DNA of 64,000 nt, taken from NCBI GenBank assembly GCA_943737045.1, contig CALSFV010000391.1, forward strand, positions 1-64,000, read 5' to 3'. This document shows, in pieces, positions 15,201 to 25,310 of the stretch (positions are counted from its first letter, which is position 1; each line of letters opens with the position of its first letter). The position numbers and the translations under genes are program-made. The notes under the pieces were generated by a model that searched no databases, was not told where the DNA came from, and saw nothing but the letters and a program-made list of their open reading frames with translations. The DNA comes from Parapristionchus giblindavisi (Eukaryota; Nematoda; Chromadorea; Rhabditida; Diplogasteridae).

Positions 15201-18200
15201 AGGATACGTTACCTCACTCAATTGTCTCTTCGATGCGCAATGCTCTCTCGTTGTTAGAGAACAGAGAAATAGTGTGCGCAATGAAGAGACCATAAAGAGA
15301 GGTGACGCTCTCTTTAAAGGAAGGTTATAGATCAGGTGACCCACCGCATAGTTGAAGTATTTAACTGTAAAAATCTGGAAAGGAACGCAACACCTTATTG
15401 GAAATTCTCCGCTTTTATCACTTCCTTAATATCTTTGAATCTTTGATCTATTATATCTATGATAATCCTTTAAGATCTGTGGCAAATCTTAATCTTAATA
15501 TAATTAAATTAAAATATATTTTTATATTTGTATTTTAGCCACATCACATAGTGTCGACGTGCCAATGATGAAAACGAGCTTACAGGTAATTTATTTAAAT
15601 ATGATTTTAATCCAATTTAATTTAACATTTATATATCACTATAGATTTTGTTCATTTATAATTTCTGTTGCTCTTACTATTGCTGATAATAATGACATAG
15701 CACAGATTGCATAGTAATCTATACGGTAAGAGTTATGGCTCGTTAAAAAATAGTGGAAAACCGAAATCGGCGACTTTCCACCCGTTAAAAAAGTACCCGG
15801 AAAGTCGAAAATGGAAACACGAAATTTGAATTCGCGCGCGCTCAAAGAGATGCGGGAATTCAAATTCCGACTTTCCGTCATCGATTTTTAGCATTTTAAA
15901 TGGAAATTTAACTTTCCGCTCGCTAAAAAAAATGCAATCCGCGGAAAATCGCTGTCGGAAAGTCGGAATTTGAATTCCCGCACCTCTTTGCGCGCGCGCG
16001 AATTCAAATTTCGTGTTTCCATTTTCGACTTTCCGTGTACTTTTTTAACGGGTGGAAAGTCGCCGATTTCGGTTTTCCACTATTTTTTAACGAGCCATTA
16101 CTTTCAATTAACATATTTTCGGAAAACCTGTTAGTTCATCCACGCAGGGGATTATTCTTATTATATCTATGCATTCATGTGACCATATTAACATTTTTTT
16201 CACTGTGATGAGATGATTTTTGGCGTGATTAAAGAATTCTTTGTACTCTGGCTTTTTTACTGACCTAAGTATACCGCCGCGACGTTTGGTCTTTAGAAGG
16301 CGTTAAAACATGCTTTGAAAAATACTCCAGTTCTTATTAGAGCCTTACTAATTTTGCTCATAACCATAGATCCTATTCAGAGAGAAAATTCTCTTAAAAG
16401 ATGGAAGGAGTTTACTGCTTAGAACAGAACTTTAGAAATTAAATTTCTTACTTTTCAAGGAGGGATTTTCGTAATTAAGAAATTTAACAGTAATAAATTA
16501 TCAATTAAAGTAAATTTTCTGTGTGAGTAGTCAGTGAGTTTCTCCTACTGTTGAGCTCGTGATATGTTCTATTTTGGGCTTCTGACGTAACAGTATAAAA
16601 TAAAACAAAAAAATGATCATTATTCATACACTGTCACCCGGTAACGACGTAGACAGACCCTAAGGGGCGGGGCTTCATCTAAAATAGAGAAGGTATCGCG
16701 TGCGCTACATGAGAAAGAATAGTAAAGTGATTATTTAAGCGCTTTTTGAATGTCAAAACGTCTATGAGAAACGGTAGCCAATAGAATATGCTATGGAATA
16801 AATCACAACGTGTATTTATTTATCACTGAATTCAAATATGACGAAAACCGTATGGGTAATACGGTGAGTATGAGTATAAATAATGAGTGATGAGTTTTCT
16901 AATAAAAGGATGAACAAATAATGAGGAGGGAGAAATAAGGGGAATAAAACGATGAGAATGAATTGATAAATACCAAGAATATCATAAATACACTTCCCAT
17001 TCGACGTCGCAATCAAAAATTGAAATTCTCAGCAACACATTATTATTATCAAATAGTCTATAATTGATTGGACAAAACCCGTAAACGAGTAATTAAAATA
17101 TGTTCGTAAAAACAATAGTTTCAGACAGTCTCCCTCGAATCCGATGAGATCCTGTGTCCGGTACAGAGGACAGGTGCCATATCTTGAATATATTTATTAT
17201 TATTATTTATTATTATTATTTTATGTCAATTAATATGTTATCGTTCAGGAAGTGAGCGACCTCGCAGACAGAGTCAGGCTCTGGCGATGGCCCGACGACA
17301 GAGTACTATTCAGGTATGACTGTACTTTTGTTGGAAACGAAACTAAAGAACACCGTAATGTGGTGTTACATTTTCAAAACGTGCGCACGGCGTGCGAACG
17401 TAAGAAATGCACGCCGTGCGCACGGCGTGCATTTATCTATGTGGTGTTACATTTTGAAACGTGCGCACGCCGTGCGCCCGTTTTGAAAATGTAACACCAC
17501 ATAAGATTTGATAGTATCAATGATGTGGAAGAGTTACTGTAGTCGACTCGTTAAATGCACACCCCGAGCTAATTTCATACTCTCCGCTCTGTTCTCTCGA
17601 TGTCTTTGTCTACGAGAGAGCGTTGCCAGAGCGGAATGTTTCAAATTAGCCTGGGGTGTCCTTTAAAAATTGTTATGAGTCTAACAAGTTCGGGGGGTGT
17701 TCCTTTAATGCACCCATTCGAACTAAAAAGAAATTTGTAAGACCAAAGTAGAGAGTATCAGATTCCTCAGGGATATCCCTTTCAAGGCATATTTCTTGAT
17801 TCCCTTCTTTGATTCTTCTGTATTGAGTTGCACCGTATACGTAGATGGAACGAATTAGATTCCTTCCCATAATGTCTTATTCATCTGAATCGCACGAGGA
17901 TTTTAAGCGACTTCCGCTTATTAACCTATTGCCTCATTCTTCCGGCTTTTAGCGCTCTTTCGTAGTTTGTTATTTAAACATTAAAGGCACACCCCAAGCT
18001 AATTTGACTCTCCGCATTGGTAATACTCTATCGTAGACAAAGGAAGCGAGAGAGTGTGGCCAGAGCGGAGAGTTTCAAATTATGTTGGGGTGTCGCATTA
18101 ACGCGACACCGGCGCTACAATCTAGAGTTGGCTATTCGGGGGTTGCGGGCCCGCAATAGATTTGTCTTTTTATTGCTAATGATTGCGGGCCCGCAGTGCG

Positions 18201-20538
18201 GTGTAAAATCATTGCGGGCCCGCAAACTTGGAGAGAGGGGAGGGGGAGCGATTGCGGGCCCGCAATAGCATTGCGGGCCCGCAACGAGAGAACGAAGGAA
18301 AGTGAAGAGAACATAGAAGAACGACCGATCACAAAAAGTAGAGGGTAGGAATAAAGTAGTCGTTGCGGGCCCGCAATGCTATTGCGGGCCCGCAATCACT
18401 CCCCCTCCTCTCCTTTCGAGGTTGCGGGCCCGCAATGATTTTACAGAGCATTGCGGGCCCGCAATGCGTATGCGTTATTGCCAACCCTACTACAATCCAT
18501 TCATCAATTGATTCTTCATTGAGCAAATCGAAATTTATTTGACATTGGTTCATGTATGTATACTGCATGATGATTAAAAATATATTAAAACAGCCCAGTG
18601 ACCGAACTAGAACGGAAATTAGTTTTTACAATATAATAGTTATCGCTTCTGTTTATGCTGTAATTTCCTGTCTTCTTATGTCCGGGTACAATCTTTTTAG
18701 TCGTTTATCGGAAATATAATATTATAAAAACATTCCGTCGACGTCAGAAAAAAAATCCGAAAATATTCAGTGGTTTTTTCTCTTTTTTCTTCATCATAAG
18801 AGTGTTCCTTCAAAGCCTCTCAATCCCTAGCCTGATCCCAATCTCGACTTTTCGAAGTAGTTTGGCTTCCTTTAACTATCAAAAACCACTCTATTTCTGC
18901 AATTTCTATATACGAGATAGCATAGTACTATGAAGAGATGAGAGATTTGGGTTCATCCCCCTATAAAAGAAGCTAGAGATTCTCTCAATCGACACTCCCT
19001 TCGGTTGATGTAGTAGTTCGAACTGTGGTAGTTCTTTTCAGTTCCAAATATTTTGAGATTTCAAGAGTCCGTTGAATTGAGATGCGCTTTCCGTAAATTC
19101 AATCAAAATTCCCACTTCCTCTTAAGCTAACGATATGCGTCAACCACTTTCACAATCAGATTATCTGACAATCGCACTCTAGCGATCGTTCTATGACTCC
19201 AATCCGGCCTACTTACCGAAATACCACCCTAATCGGGTTAGCTTATTGTTACCCAATTTGGTTAACTTCCAGAAATCCCATTTCCAGTCTGGACAACTTC
19301 CAAAAATGTCAATCAATCATCCTTCTCCATGCATAAAGGGCCATATCCTGTCTATAGTCTTCGTCGGTCTCCATGGATTGATGTATCCGCATCAAATTCG
19401 AGTCATTTTCCCTTCGTATTTGCCTCTCTTTCTGTCTCTCTAGCTTGAGCTGTTTCTCCTGTTCCGTCTAGAAGACGTCGATTTCTTGTAGACCACCATC
19501 AACTTCTGCACCAGTAGATATCTAAAAGACACACCCCGAGCTCATTTGAAACTCTCCACTCTAGCGAAACTATCTCATAGACAAAAAAAAGCGAGAGAGC
19601 ATTGCCAGGGCTGCGAGTTTCGAATTAGCTCGCGCGTTCTTTCAGCGCTAAGTTCGTCGGGTTACTGTAATACTGTACACGTTACAAATAGCTGTCTAGA
19701 ATTAATATAACCCTGTTACGTATCTACTATATTATGCATTCACGTGAGAAATTTATCGAAATTATTGTTACGTTTTCCTCATAGCACAGATCGCACCAAG
19801 TGGGAATTGAATGAAGCGTCAATCATTTTTGCGCGCAAACATCGTCCTGATTGATTATATTTCACAGTGATAGCAGTGTTTTTAAAGGTATACTCCGACC
19901 TAATTTAAACCTTTCCGCTCTTGCAATGCTCTCTCGCTGTCTTTGCCTATGAGAGACAGTTGCCAGAGCGAGAATATGTACAATAAGCTCGAGATGTGCC
20001 CTTAATCAGAAATTAATCAGTCACGCGATACCGAAATCCGGGCACTATTGGTGATCGAACCCCGGGAGTTCACACCTTGGTCTCACTTCATCACTTTATT
20101 TCTACATTTTTCTCTAACTTCCTTCACTCTCTTCCTCTCCCTCTCTCTCCCTCTTTTCCCATCTCTTCCTCATCATCTCTCTATATCACTCTATCTCATA
20201 GTAACAGTTGAACAACTGTTACTACAGATTATTATTATATATAAAGAGATTGCAGAGCCAAAGACCACAGATTATCCCTTTTGATTTCATAATCTCCATT
20301 TTATCAGTAATAAAGCTATTAATATAGATTCTTTTCAAAACTAAATCCAGGTTTCTCTATCCACGAGTTGTGAAATGCTTTGATCGTTGACGTTCCACTG
20401 TTAATTCCTCTTGCAAGTTCAAAACTATTATCACAACGATAATCACCTTGCGTTCCATCTCTGCGACATCTGTTCACACCTCTATCTAGTTCCTCGTGCC
20501 AATCAATTTGATCATCACTCTCTCTCCTCTCCCTCCCT

Positions 20539-20586
<48 letters not shown>

Positions 20587-22879
20587 CTCCATCATATTCT
20601 CTCTCACCCCTTACCTGCCCTCATTATTCCTCCTCTTCTTCATTACTACGTGTGTCTACGACGGCAGTACAGCTAGAGCTCTTAACATAGCCAGAGGACA
20701 CATAGTTGACGCACTCCAAGTTCGAGTCCCGGATTAGATGACTCCACCCACTTTCCCCACTTATATCTAAACTCTATCTTTACTATGGGCTTGGACCCCA
20801 TCCCACTTATGTCATACTCATATTTTATTTATGAATGAGGGGATTTATTTTTCAGCGACATGTATCTTTAAGAGGAACGCCCTCGCTTTTATGAAACTTG
20901 TCATTCTGGCCGGAAGGTCAAATAGATCTATCTAGACACTGTGCTGGCCAAAACCAAGATATCATAGAATATTGGTCAGCACTGTATATAATGCAGTTAT
21001 TCTGGTCTTTACCATGCTACCATTTGTTTTTCTAACAGAGGGTACACCGTATCTGCCTTTGTCTAATCATGATATTCGTTAAATTAATAATAATATTTAA
21101 TCACTTTTTTTTAAACATACAAAATTTTTAGACCGCTCATTCAATGTCTGGAAGACGCTCGTCAACAACGTTGATTCCTTTGACTTTCCCCCAGATTCAT
21201 CTGATCAGAACATTATGGAGACAGATTTACTTGACTAAGGTGGGCATATTAATTCATATTCCTACCAAAAGTCACGAAAAATCAGAGAAAACTTTCCTTG
21301 TTTTGCACTGTCTCTGACATTTTTTTTTTCGTTTTTTAAACACTTTTTTTCAAATACTCGAATAAAGAAAAGTTTTCGAAGACTATTTATGAATCGAATA
21401 CCAATTATAATTTATAGGGCCCTACCGTCATTGGAACCACACTCTTCCATCGGCTGTGCTTCAAGAGCCCCGATGTAAGTGAAATCATTATTCATAAAAT
21501 TATAATTAAAAAAAAATATTTATAAAATCGATATCTATCGATTGAATATACTACTTCTCTTCAGTTGAAAGAGAACATTCGCGCCGCACCACTGCCACCG
21601 CAATTCAACAATCAAGATGAGTTCATCAAGGCACATTGCAAGGCAGTTGCCGAGTTGGTCGATCAGGTAAATATTGTCACTCCAGACTCTCCGCTCTGGC
21701 AGCACTCTCTCGCAGACTGAGAAAGCGAGAGAGTGTGGCCAGGATGGAGAGTTTCGAGTATACTTTGGTTGTCTCTTTTTGGCAAAATATCGGCGATTGT
21801 TTTACACTTTTGTTATGTTAATAATCCAAAAAAATATTTAATTTCTGCTGTTTGGAAATAATAATTGTAAAAATAATAATTGCAGGTCGTCGAAAGCCTC
21901 GATAACCTCGACACCATGACCGAAGAACTCGTCAGAGTGGGTCGAGTGCACGCGAAGCTGACAAGAGGAGGCGTTACTGGTAATTTTAAAACCATCGTTT
22001 ATTTAATAATAAACATTATTAAAACTTCCACAATTCTGTATAACGCTTGCCTTTTCCAAGTTATTTTTTACAGAAGTTAAAACATTATAATGTATAATAT
22101 AATTTAATTTAAATTAATTTAATTAAAAAAAATTTTGTTTTATATTTTTTTTTTAATTTTGTTTTATTTGGAATCTATCAACAATCGATAACTATTCAGG
22201 CAAACTCTGGAACCTCGTCGCAGAGACCTTCATCGACTGCACGCTGGAGTGGGGTGATAAACGGTAGGGATGACGTTGTGGTTACATCCATAATTAATTA
22301 ATTAATTAATTGCATGTATTTTTGCATGCTGTAACTGAAATTGAAAACAAACTAGAGGCCTTGCGCCATATAAACTAATTGACAACTAATCAAATGAACT
22401 AAAACATAAACTATAAAGCAATCGATAAACCCTCTTCAGTTGCCGCTCAGAGACAGTCCGAAAAGCGTGGGCCTTGATCATCGCTTTTATGGTGGAAAAG
22501 ATCAAATTGGGACATCATGAACAGGTATTTATTTATTTCAAAAAATGTTTTTGACTTTATGAAATATAAACTAAGGGATCATCACTATCTTGTGGATTAT
22601 TGTTATGGGTTTCCAAAAAATCGTTTCTGCGTTTATGTTCATAAATAATAGGGTTGGCAATGACGCACACCGCATTGCGGGCCCGCAATGCTTTGTAAAA
22701 TCATTTCGGGTCAGCAACCTCGTAGGGAAGGGAGGTTGAGCGATTGCGGGCCCGCAACCCCCGAATAGCCAACTCTAATAAATAATATTTATAATTTTCA
22801 GCGCAAACTCATGCTTTCCGCTCGTGCCTCCATTGCCCAACTCGAAGGTCTCCCGATGCACAATCTCAGCCTCCACTAG
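3241..22879 (+). CDS. nematode globin with long N-terminal extension, 16 exons
   Basis: Exons: 3241-3312, 3897-3947, 8367-8465, 8652-8729, 14736-14788, 15104-15171, 15539-15585, 17125-17173, 17249-17313, 21132-21239, 21418-21474, 21565-21666, 21886-21979, 22200-22263, 22440-22524, 22802-22879 (TAG). All junctions are GT/AG and phases agree throughout, giving 389 residues. The start follows a TTTCAG acceptor by 16 bases with an in-frame TAG between, which suggests a spliced-leader site. Residues 1-194 are Ser/Pro/Arg rich and look disordered. Residues about 205-375 read as a globin fold: helix A around IRTLWRQIY, E7 His in AHCKAVAEL (about 273), proximal F8 His in VGRVHAKL (about 305), and an H-helix with KAWALIIAFM. 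His at both E7 and F8 fits haem binding, possibly hexacoordinate as in other nematode neuronal globins (inference). Introns up to 6 kb carry many MITEs. The first two exons are the least certain part. Confidence 0.88.
5668..5816 (+). repeat. retrotransposon 3' tail with AAATA repeat
   Basis: Three direct copies of CACCTTCCCCAAGTCCTT, then GCACCTGTCACGGGTGTATC and AAATAAATAAATAA. The same unit recurs at 45279-45376 and, inverted, at 7150-7205. The hairpin CACCTGTCACGGGTG before an A-rich tail suggests a LINE or SINE 3' end. In globin intron 2. Confidence 0.5.
6436..6665. repeat. CTCC-rich tract with inverted GAGG-rich tract
   Basis: Pyrimidine-rich 6436-6575 followed by purine-rich 6600-6665, so the two can fold on each other. 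Low-complexity; globin intron 2. Confidence 0.8.
7150..7205 (-). repeat. inverted copy of the AAATA-tailed repeat
   Basis: TTTATTTATTTATTTGATGC followed by ACCCGTGACAGGTGC is the reverse complement of the tail at 5668-5816. Confidence 0.45.
8815..8945. mobile_element. hairpin MITE (CTCAATGGTCTCTT family)
   Basis: Contains GTCAACGGTCTCTTC and its complement GAGACCATTGAGAGAGGTCA. Globin intron 4. Confidence 0.65.
8946..11282. other. globin intron 4, left part
   Basis: AT-rich intron sequence with one diverged MITE (9893-9988). No coding exon or other structure recognised. Confidence 0.4.
11283..11412. mobile_element. hairpin MITE (AGTGTTATCC family)
   Basis: AAGTGTTATCCACGGAGCAT pairs almost perfectly with the 3' half ending GTGGATAGCACTTATTTC; apex at TTTCGAGCTC. 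A second copy is at 37483-37612. Globin intron 4. Confidence 0.75.
12036..13835. other. globin intron 4, central part
   Basis: Short open frames on both strands (the longest 92 codons) lack exon-like borders or recognisable motifs. Nothing further seen. Confidence 0.35.
13836..13932. mobile_element. hairpin MITE (GTTACATTTGCCTTACG family)
   Basis: GTTACATTTGGCTTACGTGC pairs with GCGTAAGGCAAATGTAAC at the right. Copies at 27238-27325, 36543-36812 (with a nested second hairpin) and a fragment at 61953-62010. Globin intron 4. Confidence 0.7.
15195..15320. mobile_element. hairpin MITE (CTCAATGGTCTCTT family)
   Basis: AAAGGATACGTTACCTCACT to AGAGAGGTGACGCTCTCTTT. Globin intron 6, right after exon 6. 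Confidence 0.7.
15736..16098. mobile_element. hairpin element, arms about 110 bases plus inner inverted part
   Basis: ATGGCTCGTTAAAAAATAGT at the left is matched by its complement ending at 16098; pairing continues through GAAAACCGAAATCGGCGACT and the inner ATTCGCGCGCGC segment. Globin intron 7. Confidence 0.78.
17352..17505. mobile_element. hairpin MITE (TGTGGTGTTACATTTT ends)
   Basis: AATGTGGTGTTACATTTTCA at the left, TGAAAATGTAACACCACATA at the right, with inner GTGCGCACGGCGTGC repeats in both orientations. Globin intron 9. Confidence 0.7.
17552..17671. mobile_element. hairpin MITE (GCTAATTTGAAACTCTCCGC family)
   Basis: Ends AAATGCACACCCCGAGCTAA and TTAGCCTGGGGTGTCCTTT, centre CTCTCG...CGAGAGAG. 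This is the most abundant family here; other copies near 2850-2968, 9893-9988, 17979-18104, 19521-19652, 19879-20006, 21679-21775, 23655-23735, 28546-28652, 29882-29985. Confidence 0.72.
17979..18104. mobile_element. hairpin MITE (GCTAATTTGAAACTCTCCGC family)
   Basis: TTAAAGGCACACCCCAAGCT to GTTGGGGTGTCGCATTAA; TTAA at both outer edges may be the target duplication. It directly precedes the GC-palindrome element at 18123. Confidence 0.7.
18123..18490. mobile_element. GC-palindrome array element, nine copies
   Basis: Ends TAGAGTTGGC and GCCAACCCTA, so TA flanks with short inverted repeats. Inside are nine copies of the 16-base palindrome ATTGCGGGCCCGCAAT or close variants, separated by 1 to 95 bases. 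Orientation is opposite to the copies at 31866 and 44434. No coding capacity. In globin intron 9. Confidence 0.75.
19521..19652. mobile_element. hairpin MITE (GCTAATTTGAAACTCTCCGC family)
   Basis: Diverged copy: AAAGACACACCCCGAGCTCA to TAGCTCGCGCGTTCTTTC. Confidence 0.6.
19879..20006. mobile_element. hairpin MITE (GCTAATTTGAAACTCTCCGC family)
   Basis: AAAGGTATACTCCGACCTAA to AGCTCGAGATGTGCCCTTAA, with the inverted GAGAG centre. Confidence 0.6.
20120..20600. repeat. CT-rich low-complexity tracts
   Basis: CTCT-rich stretches at about 20125-20175 and a (CT)n run at 20545-20582. Globin intron 9. Confidence 0.85.
22649..22779. mobile_element. GC-palindrome array element, short copy
   Basis: Same ends (TAGGGTTGGC, GCCAACTCTA) around two intact and one decayed palindrome. 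In the last globin intron, 20 bases before the terminal exon. Confidence 0.75.
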
Positions 22880-25310
22880 CATAAACCCTTATTGTAAAAT
22901 GCCTCTTCTCATATTCTGTACTACTTCTTTCTGACCGAGGGACGCTTGACGTTCTCATCTTCGCCTTAAAAATTGATTTAAGCTAAGTCTATATTTCTTA
23001 GCAAAGTCATCTGACTTATACTAAGTCAAGTCTTACATTAGCCCTTTAGATAGATACTCAATATCTTTTCCACGAATTCAATTCCTGCTAAATCGTCGTG
23101 TGATATGAAATCAATGTTTTATAGAGCATTTATCGATTGATTTTATAGATTTTCCCATATTATACATAGGTCTAGTTTTAAATCGATCACACACATCCAT
23201 GAGCCAGTATACAAGCGATCGATACGGGTACCGTATACCAATGCGCACCACGCCATACACCATAATACAAGCATAGTGTACGGTAATCAAATTAATCCAG
23301 GTCCAGCATGGTAATCTATTTTATGTACGTATATTGACGCATACAAAGGTTTTTGAATGATCTCATGTTGTATTATTATTATTGTGCAATGATAAAGATA
23401 ATGATATTGTGCGTATAAACTGTACTTGCATAAGAAAATAACAAATCTGTGACAAATACCAAAAGAACGGGTGTAAAAAAGTAACAATCGAAACCGTCTG
23501 CACATGAAAATGTCATTGTGGACGCTCTGATACAAAGAAAACAAGAGAATAATCATATTTGGAATATTCTGATGGCAATTCATATATGTTTCATCATGAC
23601 AACATCTATACCAACACAGATTGAGGTATGATTATAAAGGAAAACCTAAGCCAAAATTTACTCTCAACTCTGCGAGCCCTCTCTCGTAGACACAGAAAGC
23701 GAAAGAGCACTGTCAGAGCGGTAAGGATATTACCGATCATAATAGGCCTTCTCATGACCCCCAACCACATCCACTGACCGACTTTCATCGAAATCGGAGA
23801 CAAAAAAGTTTTCCTAGTGGCAGAATCGGCCTTTTTGCTACACTTTTACAGGAGACCCGTGCTATATACTATATGATTTAAAAACCATAGTGTAAGAGAA
23901 TTCAAACCATTCAGGTCAGTTCAAAGCTATTCAATTTAGACAGTAGTCAGATAGGGACGAATAAAACTATATACAACTATAGCTAAATGAGGAGTTCAGT
24001 AGTCCAAAATTCCCTAAAAAAGGCTCGTGTTCTAAATCCTCAATTTCTGTTTTTTTGTCTTTTTCTAATCGTGCAATCTACGCACAAAGGGTGTGTTTCA
24101 TACACAGTGCTACATTTAGTTGCTGATCTTTGGAAGATATGGAAGAAGAGAATTGCACTCGCGCAAATTTCCACGCATGTTGCGAGTGCATTATTCCCTT
24201 GACGTATTACTTTTCCATGCACTAGACCGTATAAGAACCAATGACCGACTGGATGATACCTATGCGTACATATGAGAGACAAGCGCTAATGAATTGACAA
24301 AGTATGCAATCAGTCGGTTATTATTTATCGGTTATAATCTGGCCTATTTCCAATCGCATTCAAAATGATCATCGACTACTGTAGATATTGTGATAGTTCT
24401 CAATGACTATATAGGAATAAATTATTGCCTTTGCTAAGTTTTCTATCAGTACAAATATGATGACTTACATTCTCAAGTTTAGAGAAGACATATATTATTG
24501 GGTCAAGACAAGCTACACGACACGTACTGACATCAAAGTTAGCAAATCTTTATCCTCACTCAATACAATGTTAAACGATTTTTTAGTGTCGCAATAAGAG
24601 AATCAAACAATATACAACTATTGGTAGAATTCTGCTGTCTCAAATCTGCTAAAAAAAGCCCGCTTTCTAGTTCTTTCGTTTCTCTGTATTCTGCCTGATT
24701 TTAATCGCGAAATCTCCGCACACTTTTCACAAGAGGGTAAAAGAAAGGTATATCCAACATGATTTCACGCGTAGTTTGATCCAGATCTATGAAATTATAC
24801 GGATGCAAAAAGTGTTTCGCTCACGTTAAAATCCGGCACTCATTGCAAGCGCACTATTTGCTAGGCCAATTTTGCGAATTTCGTGCGATGAATGTCCTAG
24901 CTTTGTTCTCCCGACGGACTTAAAAATAATAATACTGGTTCGATAAAGGGATTTACCGTTTGCCTTGCACCTTTTCCCTCAGCATGACATATTTTATATT
25001 GCACTCAAAGAAATCATTTATTTCTAATATATCTTGAAATCTTCCCATGCCTTCTTCGAGAGCTTTGAAACTTTAGTCTGTTCCGATGCAGACTACATAC
25101 ACTATGCGTTTTGTCTCTAACAAATACCCTAATAGAAAAAGTAATAGTATAAGGAAATTGAACATCTGTATCAGTTTCCCACATTTACCTCTACATTATG
25201 CACACTTTTACCCGTAGCGTTTTGTCGCTAGTTTCCAAATCATGTTAAACAGATGCTCTTTTCATTAATTGGCATTTTCTGACTTTTCAGAATATTGTAT
25301 ATCATCTGCC
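22880..25310. other. intergenic region, globin to CUB-like gene
   Basis: Globin 3' flank, a MITE near 23655-23735, and a segment at about 24225-24330 resembling, in inverted form, 57440-57515 (CGACTGGATGAT). No gene seen. Confidence 0.5.

Noticed and set aside
17252..17494. 80-codon frame starting in globin exon 9
   Set aside because: Exon 9 fits only the other frame (GSERPRRQSQ), and the rest of this frame runs through a hairpin MITE.
18017..18568. Frames with repeated GPA/RARN words
   Set aside because: They come from the palindromic repeat, which reads similarly on both strands.
20656..20735. B-box-like AGTTCGAGTCCCGG with weak upstream A box
   Set aside because: The A box and stems are poor; at most a decayed SINE head.
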